Part shown: positions 35,856 through 44,745 of the stretch, piece by piece | How positions within the stretch are numbered: the stretch's first letter is position 1 | How the letters are laid out: each line of letters opens with the position of its first letter | Source: Nostoc sp. 'Lobaria pulmonaria (5183) cyanobiont' | GTDB lineage: Bacteria; Cyanobacteriota; Cyanobacteriia; Cyanobacteriales; Nostocaceae | Assembly: GCF_002949795.1 (NCBI RefSeq) | Contig: NZ_CP026692.1 | Span: 3,766,545-3,830,544 of the forward strand | DNA: 64,000 nt | Direction of reading: 5' to 3' | Notes under the pieces: generated by a model | Database searches by the model: none | Told to the model about the DNA's origin: nothing | Seen by the model: the letters and a program-made list of their open reading frames with translations, nothing else | Made by a program: the position numbers and the translations under genes

Positions 35856-37438
35856 AACAAAGGGGCAAAGTCTACCTCGTAGGAGCTGGGCCTGGAGATG
35901 CGGCATACCTAACAGTAAAAGCTGACAAACTCTTAGCTGCTGCTCAAGTGTTAGTCTACGATGCTTTAGTAGATGCTCAATTATTGCAGTGCGTACCAGA
36001 TGATTGCCTGAAGTTAGATGTCGGCAAACGCGGTGGCAAACCCAGTACAAGCCAAGCACAGATTAACAAGTTACTGGTAAAGCACTGTCTGCAAGGAAAA
36101 CAAGTTATACGGCTCAAATCAGGCGATCCGTTGATTTTTGGGCGTTGCACTTCCGAAATTGAAGCGTTGAAAGCATCCGGTTGTGATTTTGAACTAGTAC
36201 CAGGAATTTCCTCAGCCCTTGCAGCACCTTTGTTGGCAGGAATTCCCCTCACAGATCCGGTTTTAAGCCGCACTTTTGCAGTGCTTACAGCTCACGAACC
36301 AGAGGTTTTAGACTGGGAGGCACTCTCACGGTTAGAGACACTGGTAATTTTGATGGGAGGGCGACATCTACCAGAGATTGTAGATCAACTGGTGCAGCAT
36401 GGGCGATCGCACTTAACACCCATTGCGATCATCCGTTGGGCAGGAACTCCCGAACAACAAATTTGGACAGCGCAACTGGGCAATATTATAGAACAAACCA
36501 CCGGATTATCCCTTTCCCCGGCGGTAATTGTAATTGGCGAAGTTGTTGGGCTACGTAAGTACTTACAACCTGAGAAAATAGATTGTCAGGTTTCGACTAC
36601 AGCCAAAACTTTTAGCCCCCCTGCTATGTCAAGCAATTTTCCCCTATCTCCCCTTACTGGTAAAATGATCTTGGTGACACGTTCAGTTGGCCAATCGAGT
36701 CAATTTAGCGATCGCCTCATTGCATCAGGTGCAACAGTCATCGAAATGCCTACCTTAGAAATCGGCCCGCCCTCCAGTTGGGAAGCTTTGGATCGTGCGA
36801 TCGCTCATTTGTCTGACTTCGACTGGTTAATTCTCACTTCTACCAATGGCATAGACTACTTTTTTGAAAGGCTAACTACCCAAGGTAAAGATAGCCGTGC
36901 CTTAGCTGGCATTAAAATTGCCGTCGTTGGTGAGAAAACAGCCCAAAGTCTCAAACAACGCTCTCTCCAACCAGATTTTATTCCCCCTAACTTTGTTGCC
37001 GATTCTTTAGTGGAAAGTTTCCCAGATAAATTAGATGGTAAAAAGGTTTTATTTCCCAGAGTTGAAAGCGGCGGCAGAGAAGTCTTAGTTAAGGAATTAA
37101 CTCTCAAGGGAGCAAAGGTGATAGAAGTTGCGGCATATCAATCTTGTTGTCCTAGTAGTATTCCACCTGCGGCAAAGTTAGCTCTCCAAAACCGCAAAGT
37201 AGATGCGATCACCTTTGCCAGTTCTAAAACTGTACAATTTTTCTGTCAACTTACTAATAATATATTTCCCAACAACTCTGATGCTAGCCAATTCTTAGAG
37301 GGAGTTTGTATTGCCTCTATCGGCCCCCAAACCTCCAAAACTTGCCATGATTTATTTGGACGTGTGGATATAGAAGCCCAAGAATATACTTTAGATGGTT
37401 TAACCCAAGCACTGATCGCATGGGCGGCAAATTCTTAG
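35849..37438 (+). CDS. cobA-hemD: Uroporphyrinogen-III C-methyltransferase fused to uroporphyrinogen-III synthase
   Basis: 529 residues. Residues 1-240 are SUMT: VYLVGAGPGDAAYLT, RLKSGDPLIFGR, LVPGISSALAAPLLAGIP. After a short linker, residues about 268-529 are HemD: KMILVTRSVGQSSQF, IEMPTLEIGPP, FDWLILTSTNGIDYFF and ITFASSKTVQFF. The protein closes the tetrapyrrole ring and then methylates it to precorrin-2, feeding sirohaem and cobalamin, so one polypeptide sits at the branch away from chlorophyll. The start ATG lies in a heptamer repeat with no good Shine-Dalgarno. No operon partner is evident. Confidence 0.93.
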   Translation: MTKQRGKVYLVGAGPGDAAYLTVKADKLLAAAQVLVYDALVDAQLLQCVPDDCLKLDVGKRGGKPSTSQAQINKLLVKHCLQGKQVIRLKSGDPLIFGRCTSEIEALKASGCDFELVPGISSALAAPLLAGIPLTDPVLSRTFAVLTAHEPEVLDWEALSRLETLVILMGGRHLPEIVDQLVQHGRSHLTPIAIIRWAGTPEQQIWTAQLGNIIEQTTGLSLSPAVIVIGEVVGLRKYLQPEKIDCQVSTTAKTFSPPAMSSNFPLSPLTGKMILVTRSVGQSSQFSDRLIASGATVIEMPTLEIGPPSSWEALDRAIAHLSDFDWLILTSTNGIDYFFERLTTQGKDSRALAGIKIAVVGEKTAQSLKQRSLQPDFIPPNFVADSLVESFPDKLDGKKVLFPRVESGGREVLVKELTLKGAKVIEVAAYQSCCPSSIPPAAKLALQNRKVDAITFASSKTVQFFCQLTNNIFPNNSDASQFLEGVCIASIGPQTSKTCHDLFGRVDIEAQEYTLDGLTQALIAWAANS

Positions 37439-37540
37439 ATGAGAGAGCAAGGGAGGCAGAGAAGCATACTTCTCTACGAGAGGCTGCGCCAACGACTGCG
37501 CTCAGTAACCGGGGGAGCAGAGGAGAATAACTACTGACAA

Positions 37541-37568
37541 ATGACAAATGACAAATGACAAATGACAA
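37541..37568. repeat. ATGACAA heptamer array overlapping the coaE start
   Basis: Four perfect ATGACAA units preceded by CTGACAA at 37534. The last unit supplies the ATG of coaE. The three earlier ATGs open short frames: those at 37541 and 37548 end in TGA inside the array or just past it, and the one at 37555 is out of frame. Confidence 0.8.
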
Positions 37569-38158
37569 AACGTATAATCGGTTTAACCGGAGGTATTGCC
37601 ACAGGCAAAACCACTGTCACCAATTATTTAGCTAGCACTTATAACCTGCCGATTTTGGATGCAGATATTTATGCTAGAGAGGCAGTATCTTTAGGTTCGC
37701 CGATTCTGGGTGCGATCGCTCAACGTTATGGTGAACAAATTTTACTACCAGATAGCAGCCTCAACCGTCAAAAGCTAGGTGAAATTATCTTTAATCGCCA
37801 AGATGAACGCAACTGGATAGACAATTTGATTCATCCTGATGTGCGCGATCGCTTTCTCAAAGCAATTGCTCAGTCTTCCTCACAAACACTGGTGTTAGTA
37901 GTGCCTCTATTATTTGAAGCGGGAATGACTGATTTGGTAACTGAAATCTGGGTAGTGCGTTGTTCCCAAGAGCAACAACTACAAAGATTGATACAACGAA
38001 ACCATTTAAATAGAAAACAGGCACGTGCCAGGATTAATAGCCAATTATCTATCGAAGAAAAAGTGGCTCATGCAGATGTTGTTTTAGATAACTCCTTCAC
38101 CCTAGAAGTATTACTAGAGCACGTAGATGTAGCCCTAAAAACTACTAGTAAGGACTAG
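37562..38158 (+). CDS. coaE: Dephospho-CoA kinase
   Basis: 198 residues, normal length. Walker A GLTGGIATGKTT at residues 6-17, substrate loop DADIYAREAV, LIHPDVRDRF, VVPLLFEAGM and the lid RNHLNRKQARARI. It phosphorylates the ribose 3'-OH of dephospho-CoA, the last step of CoA synthesis. The start codon is the fourth ATG of a heptamer repeat and there is no normal ribosome site. Confidence 0.95.
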   Translation: MTKRIIGLTGGIATGKTTVTNYLASTYNLPILDADIYAREAVSLGSPILGAIAQRYGEQILLPDSSLNRQKLGEIIFNRQDERNWIDNLIHPDVRDRFLKAIAQSSSQTLVLVVPLLFEAGMTDLVTEIWVVRCSQEQQLQRLIQRNHLNRKQARARINSQLSIEEKVAHADVVLDNSFTLEVLLEHVDVALKTTSKD

Positions 38159-38652
38159 ATGCTATTTATCTTAAAAAAGATACATAGATGACATTCTCAA
38201 GACATAAAAGCTTTATAAATTTTTGGAGATGTCTAGTTAAGTAAAAAAATGTGACATCTAACCTATTATTGTCCAATAATTCGGTGATTTTACAGTTGAA
38301 GCTGCAATTGATAGTACTGTAAATTTAAATGGTTGCTGGACAAAAGATATCATTGAGTAAATTCAAACATTAATTCAAACATTAATTCAAACATTAATAA
38401 CTAAAGATTAAGATTGAAGAAAAAATAATTTCAAATCATTGATATTCTTTTAAAATTATTATTTAAGTACCTTTTCAACGAACTGCTTAATTAGACATTG
38501 GGTGATAAATTGCCTTTACTAGCTGTCAATGTGGTTAATTACTAACTAGATTGTCCACCTGTTCAATTCTGGATTGGTGATTGAAAGAGATTTAGATTCA
38601 CCTAGAGTCCAGAACTCTTTGTTATAGATTTCTTCTTTGGGAGAACTCACTT
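38159..38652. other. Intergenic region with 12-bp triplicate
   Basis: 494 bp, AT-rich. Contains three tandem copies of ATTCAAACATTA (about 38361-38396). An open frame upstream of it (GDFTVEAAIDSTVNLNG) may be a shred of a lost gene, but I cannot name it. Confidence 0.5.
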
Positions 38653-38979
38653 ATGTCTTTGATGAGGACAGGTATGAACTTAAGTTTTAGTTTTTTAAAT
38701 AAATTAGCTGTGGTTATCTCTCCAGTAGCAGAATTAAAACAAAAGAAGAAAATCCATGATTACAGACAACAAGTTTGTGGAGGCGACTACATATTTGAGC
38801 GCCTCAATGAAGGAACAATCGGGTACATGACTGGAGTAGGGAAACGCGTTAAAGCCTGCGATCGCATTATTTTACGAGAAGGTTGTGAATCTTATCAATA
38901 TCAAGTTGAAGAAATTGATTACTACTCCGCTCCATCTGATATGTGGACAGCTTTACTCAAGCAAATACCGAATGACTAA
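38653..38979 (+). CDS. Hypothetical cyanobacterial protein
   Basis: 108 residues, no membrane segment beyond a weak N-terminal hydrophobic patch (NLSFSFLNKLAVVISPV). The body CGGDYIFERLNEGTIGYMTGVGKRVKACDRIIL and EEIDYYSAPSDMW looks like a small beta-rich domain. It has the local codon use and a HIP1 site. Starting at Met8 (MNLSFSF) is equally possible. No family recognised; it stands alone with long gaps on both sides. Confidence 0.6.
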   Translation: MSLMRTGMNLSFSFLNKLAVVISPVAELKQKKKIHDYRQQVCGGDYIFERLNEGTIGYMTGVGKRVKACDRIILREGCESYQYQVEEIDYYSAPSDMWTALLKQIPND

Positions 38980-39494
38980 ATATTAAAGTCAATCAGTTGC
39001 TTCAATTATAGAGTTCAATAAAGTTCAGAATGAGCAACAAAATCCCGATGTAGAGACGCTATTTATCGCGTCTTTAAAGACCAATTATCTACACGATTCT
39101 CCTTCTCTTACTAGATAATAGTAGAAGTAAGGTACATCATAGTCTGCTCCTCGCTTGTTACAGGTTTTTGCAGATACATGAGGTACACCCCTCCCCAACC
39201 CTCTTCTTACCAAGGGGAGGATGCACGATAGCGCGGGTGGGATATTTTTATACCTCACCGAGTTGAAATCTGCTGTATGAAGGGAGTAAAGTTTTTATAC
39301 CTCACTCAACCGAGAACAGCTAATTTTGTGATGTTGGTAGCTAGCGTAGTTCTAACTTTTCTACTTTGCTCTCCTGATACAATTATCCTCTGATTAAGGG
39401 GGAACTGAGTAGCAACTTCTTTTTGATCGATTACATTTCTCAGAAGATTAGTTTTGACTATTGTGCCGCTTGGATGTTGCCACGTTGACTTTTC
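38980..39494. other. Intergenic region with dispersed repeats
   Basis: 515 bp between an isolated gene and the DOPA-dioxygenase-like gene. Holds a GTAGAGACGCTATTTATCGCG repeat (about 39051-39071) of the family seen in the phytyltransferase gene, and two TTTTTATACCTCAC words (39246, 39292). No coding evidence. Confidence 0.5.
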
Positions 39495-39923
39495 TTAATT
39501 GGATAAAGTCGGACTGAGCTGTCGAAGAAACTCAATATTCAAATCTAGCTTTTCTCCTAACCATAGCGAATGAACTGCGTGGTCTGTCACAGCATCGCCT
39601 GTCTCAGGGTGGACGAGGATATCCAATCCGTCACGATTGAGCATTAACCAGGGAACGACTTTATCAAACTGATTCGGTAAGAAAGCAACTTGATACATTG
39701 CTTTTGGGTGGGGGCCGATGGGCTTGTCAAACCAGCGTCCGAGTTGCACGTCAAACCTAGCGCCTAATCCTTCGCGTACACGCGCAGCTACATCCCGACT
39801 CTCAGGATCGAAGTAAACATGAGCATGAAAACCGGCGATCTCGATAGTATCTTCTTTCATAGATCCACTTTTCGCTCTCAACTTTGATTTTGGGTAGCAG
39901 ACTTTTTCTTTCGTCTTAGTCAA
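39495..39923 (-). CDS. DOPA 4,5-dioxygenase-family protein
   Basis: 142 residues as read; a start at Met22 (about 39860, MKEDTIEIAGF) is more natural because the first 21 residues come from the decayed neighbour. Family features: AGFHAHVYFD with the metal-ligand histidines, IGPHPKAMYQVAF, and ILVHPETGDAVTDHAVHSLWLG. These define the small DOPA-4,5-dioxygenase-like family, extradiol-type ring-cleaving proteins first known from betalain pigments; bacterial substrates are uncertain. It lies just downstream of a ketopantoate-reductase relic on the same strand. Confidence 0.85.
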   Translation of the reverse strand: MTKTKEKVCYPKSKLRAKSGSMKEDTIEIAGFHAHVYFDPESRDVAARVREGLGARFDVQLGRWFDKPIGPHPKAMYQVAFLPNQFDKVVPWLMLNRDGLDILVHPETGDAVTDHAVHSLWLGEKLDLNIEFLRQLSPTLSN

Positions 39924-40225
39924 TTTTCATGCTAGGGCGGTAAGGTGTCATTTTGACAGTATAATCGAGCATTGTTTGAATGAAGCGATCGCTGATCGTC
40001 CGCCCATAACTTTTTGCCCCCGCCGCTACTTCATACATCAACTGTTCAACTAACTTGCTAGTGTACTCATGCGCCATTAATTCATCTGTTCTAGGGTTGA
40101 GAATCACAGAAAGCCCATTGTACGGGATATTCCACACCAGCTTTTTCCAACGTGCTAGTAGTAAATGCGCCATAGAATCCACCTAATGCTCCAGTTCCCA
40201 GAATGGCATACGTGCGATCGGACAT
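39916..40225 (-). pseudogene. panE: 2-dehydropantoate 2-reductase, deletion remnant
   Basis: From ATG 40225 the frame reads the NADP-binding start SDRTYAILGTGALGGFYGA, then runs out. In another frame from about 40170 the ApbA C-terminal domain continues (LLARWKKLVWNIPYNGLSV, DELMAHEYTSKLVEQLM, MTPYRPSMKID) to a TAA where the family would read Tyr, and the next codons DERKS still fit. So about half of the enzyme is deleted, a frameshift joins the ends, and the tail has a nonsense codon. Confidence 0.82.
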
Positions 40226-40393
40226 TTTTTCTATAACGGAATTTTCCTAGAAACATCATAAGGTGATGTCTGACGGGAGTACGCGTCTAGGTGTAGTTTA
40301 TTCAACGCCTGATTTTAAATTTATTTTGTTTAATAAAACTTAAAATAGGTTTATTATCCTTTAAAATCTTTTGCAGAGATTTAGGTAAGATAT

Positions 40394-40795
40394 ATGGCTG
40401 ATATTGTTGATATTGCAGTTACGGCTGAGTCGTTTAAAACACTGGTGGCAGCTGTACAGGCTGCTGGTTTAGTAGAAACATTAAAAAGTCCTGGGCCGTT
40501 CACTGTTTTTGCACCAAATGACGATGCTTTTGCCAAGTTACCAGCGGGAACTATCCAAACTCTGTTACAAAACATTCCCCAGCTAACGCGTATTCTAAAG
40601 TATCATGTCGTTCCAGGAAAGCTACTAAAAACTGATTTGGCACAACTCGGTACGGTTAATTCTGTAGAAGGTTCACCCATTAAAATTGATTCTTCTAATG
40701 GTTTTGAAGTTAAAAATGCCACAGTTTTAGCAGCAGATATTGAAGCTGACAATGGTGTGGTACACGTTATTGATACAGTGATTTTACCAGGTTAA
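40394..40795 (+). CDS. Fasciclin-domain protein
   Basis: 133 residues, essentially one FAS1 domain with both signatures: [17 protein letters not shown] (H1) and [16 protein letters not shown] (H2), plus [11 protein letters not shown] with the YH motif. No signal peptide, as in several cyanobacterial FAS1 proteins. FAS1 domains mediate adhesion or bind small ligands; role here unknown. A hairpin TAGGGTGG/CCACCCTA follows the stop (40802-40824). Confidence 0.9.
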   Translation: MADIVDIAVTAESFKTLVAAVQAAGLVETLKSPGPFTVFAPNDDAFAKLPAGTIQTLLQNIPQLTRILKYHVVPGKLLKTDLAQLGTVNSVEGSPIKIDSSNGFEVKNATVLAADIEADNGVVHVIDTVILPG

Positions 40796-40801
40796 TTCAG
40801 C

Positions 40802-40824
40802 TAGGGTGGGTGTTTTCCACCCTA
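40802..40824 (+). terminator. Hairpin after the fasciclin gene
   Basis: TAGGGTGG - GTGTTTT - CCACCCTA, 8 bp stem, a few bases after the stop codon. It lacks a T-run, so it is only a candidate. Confidence 0.4.
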
Positions 40825-40997
40825 CTTATCCAAAATCTTTATAATTAACTAACTATTGAGTAGTATCAAAATGCGACTCAATATTTTAATTTATGTTATG
40901 TTTGCAATGTGATTACTCACTCATCTGTTAATGTAAATTTAGTTATTTTAAAATAAATTAAGTTCCTAAAAAGCTAACATCTATCCCAAGAAAATTA

Positions 40998-41327
40998 ATG
41001 CTCGATTTTAACACCTTAGTAGAGTTCTCTCGTGGTAACTGTATAGGTATTTGTGCGTTTCTTGTACCAGCAAACTTGATTGTCACAATTTTAACGATGA
41101 GCCTAGTAGCCTTACGTCGCCCATCGTATCAAGTGTGGCAATCTGCTGGAATTGCTGGCTTTTTCGCTTCTGTAATGATATTGCACGTATATACTTGGTT
41201 CATGATTGGCGTGGTGATGGCTCCTACTTATATCTTGCTGTGGCTAGCAATCACCTGTTTGGTGGCTAATTTGGCAGCAATTCTTTTTCAAAGACGCTAC
41301 AGTAACAGTCCTAGTCTTTCCAACTGA
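40998..41327 (+). CDS. Small polytopic membrane protein, hypothetical
   Basis: 109 residues with three membrane segments (CIGICAFLVPANLIVTILTM, SAGIAGFFASVMILHVYTWF, YILLWLAITCLVANLAAILF) and short loops. The ATG is the first Met of an open frame with a purine-rich leader. Likely conserved in cyanobacteria but not one I can name. It converges with the GNAT gene. Confidence 0.65.
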   Translation: MLDFNTLVEFSRGNCIGICAFLVPANLIVTILTMSLVALRRPSYQVWQSAGIAGFFASVMILHVYTWFMIGVVMAPTYILLWLAITCLVANLAAILFQRRYSNSPSLSN

Positions 41328-41367
41328 AGTTTATCGGGCGTCTATAAGTGATATTTTCCGAAAACGA

Positions 41368-41934
41368 TCATTTGACGCCTCTCCATTCATGCTCAAGAAT
41401 GGCATAGAGCCAAGAGTCTCGCCATTCTCCCTTAATCCAATGGTGTTCTCGCAAATATCCTTCTTGTTGCATTCCAATTTTTTGCATAACTCGTGCTGAG
41501 GCAATGTTTTCTGGATGACAATTCGCAAAGATGCGATGTAAGTCTAACTGCTGAAAACCAAAGGATACAACTGCTTTTACAGCTTCAGGTGCATATCCTT
41601 GTCCCCAAAATTCCTGAGTTAAACAGTATCCAATAGAGCCTATTTTATTATCAGTATCCTGAATGGATATGCGACAGATACCAATCAATTGCTTTCGGGG
41701 TTTTAAAGTTACTGCTAAGGCAAAATGTTGATGATGTTCTTCCCCTTGCAATGAAATCTCTGTTTGCAAAAAGTTTTTGGTATCTTCTTCGCTATTCGCA
41801 CCAAAGGTTAAATAACGCACAACTTTAGGATCGCTAGCGTATTTATGAACTGCTGGCCAATCTGATTTTACAAAGTCTCGCAGTATGAGACGTTGGGTTT
41901 CTAGTGGTAGATTCACTTGGGAAATTCTGCACAT
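41368..41934 (-). CDS. GNAT acetyltransferase, RimJ/RimL type
   Basis: 188 residues. TQRLILRDFVKSDWPAVHKY at the start, GSIGYCLTQEFWGQGYAPEA with the acetyl-CoA loop, and LHRIFANCHPENIASARVMQKIGMQQEG are the standard GNAT family segments that acetylate an amino group (often a ribosomal protein N-terminus or amino-acid derivative). It overlaps the murF gene by 22 bp, so it is translated from the same transcript. Substrate unknown. Confidence 0.88.
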   Translation of the reverse strand: MCRISQVNLPLETQRLILRDFVKSDWPAVHKYASDPKVVRYLTFGANSEEDTKNFLQTEISLQGEEHHQHFALAVTLKPRKQLIGICRISIQDTDNKIGSIGYCLTQEFWGQGYAPEAVKAVVSFGFQQLDLHRIFANCHPENIASARVMQKIGMQQEGYLREHHWIKGEWRDSWLYAILEHEWRGVK

Positions 41935-43274
41935 AACTGATTGACTACCCGATCCAGTCCTACAGAATGGGCGGCTTTGAACAATAAACGATCGCCTGTT
42001 TGCACAAATGTCTTCAACCTAGCCACCAATTCGGCATGAGTTGCAAAACACTCCGATGGGATACCCTCGGCACTAAGAATGATCGCTTCGGCATCTTGTC
42101 CATCTACCAAAACCAACAAGCCGTCTAAATTCAACTTTTGCACCGTTTCTCCCACTCGCTGGTGCAACTGTTGCGATCGCTCTCCCAATTCTTTCATTGC
42201 ACCCAATACAGCAATTTTCCGCTTTCCGGGTGTATCTGCCAATAATTGCAACGCTGCAATCATAGCTTCTGGTGCAGCATTATAAGTTTCATCTAAGATT
42301 ACCACATCACTGGGTAAGGTAAATCGCTGCGATCGCCCTGCGGGCATATCCACCATTACACCTGCTTTTAAGGATGCCCAATCGATCCCTAAAACCTTTG
42401 CCACCGCTAAAGCTGCCAAGAAATTAGTCGCATTATGACGACCAGGTAGAGGTAGAGGTAGTTGGATTCCTGCTACTTTTACAGTCTCGTTATCAATTAA
42501 CTGCCCTTGAATATCCCCACCAGAAAAGCCGTAAGTTAAAACTTCTCCGTGCCAAACTTTTGCTGCTGTAGCCATTAATAGGGGATTGTCGTGGTTGAGA
42601 ATTGCCACACTATTAGCAGACATTTCGACTAACAACTCACATTTTGCCTCAGCAATCGCTTCTTCCGAACCTAGTAACTCAATATGCGCTGTCCCCACAT
42701 TGGTAATCACTCCAATTGTTGGCCGCGCTATTTGCGTCAGTTCAGCAATTTGTCCCCTACCCCGCATCGCCATTTCAATCACGGCGTAGTCATTTTCGGC
42801 GCCAAGTTCTAGGAGAGTTTTCGGAACACCGATTTCGTTGTTGTAATTTCCATAAGTTTTGTGAACTCGTCCCTTTGTACCTAAAACTGCGGCGATCAAT
42901 TCTTTGGTTGTAGTTTTACCCACGGAACCTGTTACACCAATTACAGGAATATTAAAGCGATCGCGCCACCATCTTCCAAGTTTTTGATATGCCTTAAGAG
43001 TATCTTTTACCTGTAATACAGGGAATCCTGGATTTTCGTATTCAAAATCTACGATTGCAGCTATTGCACCCTTTGCGATCGCAGTTGGCACGAATTCATG
43101 TCCATCAAACTTATCGCCTCGGAAAGCGACAAATATTTCACCTGGCTTCAAGGTACGGCTATCTGTTTGGATACCGCTAGTTACTTGTGTTAAAGCAGTT
43201 TCAGATAAGTTTACACAGTGGGCCAAAATAACTTCAGCCAGTTGGGTTAGGGTGACAGAACAAAGCATAAGCAA
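41913..43274 (-). CDS. murF: UDP-N-acetylmuramoyl-tripeptide--D-alanyl-D-alanine ligase MurF
   Basis: 453 residues. Mur-ligase ATP loop GVTGSVGKTTTKELI near residue 107, ITNVGTAHIELLGS, PGRHNATNFLAALAVAKVLG, and ILDETYNAAPEAMIAAL. MurF adds D-Ala-D-Ala to the murein precursor. Unlike in many bacteria it is unlinked to murE, which lies 18 kb away in this window. Its 3' end overlaps the GNAT gene. Confidence 0.95.
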   Translation of the reverse strand: MLMLCSVTLTQLAEVILAHCVNLSETALTQVTSGIQTDSRTLKPGEIFVAFRGDKFDGHEFVPTAIAKGAIAAIVDFEYENPGFPVLQVKDTLKAYQKLGRWWRDRFNIPVIGVTGSVGKTTTKELIAAVLGTKGRVHKTYGNYNNEIGVPKTLLELGAENDYAVIEMAMRGRGQIAELTQIARPTIGVITNVGTAHIELLGSEEAIAEAKCELLVEMSANSVAILNHDNPLLMATAAKVWHGEVLTYGFSGGDIQGQLIDNETVKVAGIQLPLPLPGRHNATNFLAALAVAKVLGIDWASLKAGVMVDMPAGRSQRFTLPSDVVILDETYNAAPEAMIAALQLLADTPGKRKIAVLGAMKELGERSQQLHQRVGETVQKLNLDGLLVLVDGQDAEAIILSAEGIPSECFATHAELVARLKTFVQTGDRLLFKAAHSVGLDRVVNQLCAEFPK

Positions 43275-43416
43275 TTTATAATTTAAAGTTCAAAATCATA
43301 AAAGCAAAAAATAGTGGCAAAGAAGCTTAACTTCCGTGCCACGCCTTATTTATAAGCTACTTATACAGTTTAATCAAGTAAAGGACAATGGGCATAACAA
43401 GTTATGTTCGATCGCC

Positions 43417-43863
43417 CTATGCACGATTTTTAATCAAGATTACTTGCACAATTTGTATTGCTATCTCTCTAGAAACCCCTAAAGCTTGATATAAATCATT
43501 TAAGAAGTTTTTTTCTTCTTCAGGTATAATACCTTCAGCTAGGACAAAATTGGTGGCTACTGCAAAGGCTGTTTCCCGCAAGTCTTGAGATAAAGAATCT
43601 TTTGCTGCATTAAACAAAGCATTAAAGTCATCACCTTGGAGAATGCCCAAAATTTTTTCAAACAGCCTGTTCATCATTTCATTGGGATAACTTTTAAAAA
43701 GTTTCATCCGAGATAGCACAGAAATGATAGAATTTGCTTGCTCAACAGAAAGATAACCGTCTGAAGCCGTTGCCGTCAATATAATGACAGCAAAAGCTTC
43801 CGCTGGACTGAGTGCTGCTTGGGCTTGGCTTTCTGTGCCCAACACAGCGTCGAATAGACCCAT
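43417..43863 (-). CDS. TerB-like tellurite-resistance-family protein
   Basis: 148 residues, all helical. LSPAEAFAVIILTATASDGYLSVEQ and ATNFVLAEGIIPEEEKNFL are the paired acidic (DG.L and EG.I..EE) metal-binding signatures of the TerB/DjlA fold. The function in cyanobacteria is unknown; the fold is linked to membrane stress. It stands alone, with strong helix-rich composition and no signal peptide. Confidence 0.85.
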   Translation of the reverse strand: MGLFDAVLGTESQAQAALSPAEAFAVIILTATASDGYLSVEQANSIISVLSRMKLFKSYPNEMMNRLFEKILGILQGDDFNALFNAAKDSLSQDLRETAFAVATNFVLAEGIIPEEEKNFLNDLYQALGVSREIAIQIVQVILIKNRA

Positions 43864-44039
43864 TGTAGTAGCTCCTTGGTTAGAGTCCCAATAGCGTTAT
43901 AGTTACCTGTATGTTTGGTAGATTTACAGGAAAGACTGTGATGCTTGAGACTTTCATCCTTTAGTGTTCCCAGGATTTATTCACGGTGAACACTTGTATC
44001 CAATGGTTTTTGGCAGGAACTACATTGCCATCTATAAAC

Positions 44040-44177
44040 TTAGCGTTCTCCTGTTTTTTCTATTGTCTCAATTACCGCCAAACCTATACCAGAAGCTGCC
44101 ATTAACAGTACTACTGATATCAAATAGGCGTTGGTCAGCATTCGTAAAGCTTCATCGAAAAAAATATAGGTGGTCAT
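44040..44177 (-). CDS. 45-residue single-span membrane protein
   Basis: MTTYIFFDEALRMLTNAYL, then LISVVLLMAASGIGLAVIE as a membrane helix and a short charged tail ETIEKTGER. AGGTGA lies 5 nt before the ATG, a good ribosome site, and the amino-acid pattern (amphipathic lead, one clean span, charged tail) is that of a real small protein. I recognise no family. The gap on either side (43864-44039, 44178-44745) is AT-rich and otherwise empty. Confidence 0.55.
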   Translation of the reverse strand: MTTYIFFDEALRMLTNAYLISVVLLMAASGIGLAVIETIEKTGER

Positions 44178-44745
44178 TGCTTCACCTTTTGAACTTTGTG
44201 CTGCTAGTGCTTTTTATTTCTCCACACCCTGATAGGTGAATTTCGTTGAGAAATTGCTAGCAATTGCATCTTAACAAAACTTTAGCTCTTTCAGAACACC
44301 ATTCAAACTTTTTATTTCTGAAGATTTGATGAATTTTAGAAAGCCTTTGTCAAAAAAACTACTTACTTTTAGTTTAGTTCGCAAGTTGTGTCACCCTAAA
44401 TTTACGTAAAGATAGTTGTTAAATATGTCAGCTAACTCACAAATAATTCTGAGAATAAATATCTACAAATTGCCTATTTTTGCCAACTATATTGTAAATA
44501 TTGTAAATATAGAAGAAGATTCCCAGTTTCTCAAATAAATTGGAAATCTGAGCTACAAATCAAATAGGATTACTACGATCTCAGTGGATATACGAAAGTT
44601 ATTCAATTAGGAATTCCGAGGTTTCACTTAAAAAAAGGGCGTTGCAGAACAGTGGAATAAATTGGAACAAGCTCTTGAATCTGAGGGGGAATTTTAGAAG
44701 TCCCCAAATCATCACGCTTTCTCTGCAAGGCCAAAAAAGAAATGC
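44178..44745. other. Intergenic region, no gene seen
   Basis: 568 bp of AT-rich sequence upstream of the small membrane protein and beyond the 3' end of the histone-deacetylase-like gene. No open frame of convincing composition and no repeat that I recognise. Confidence 0.4.
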
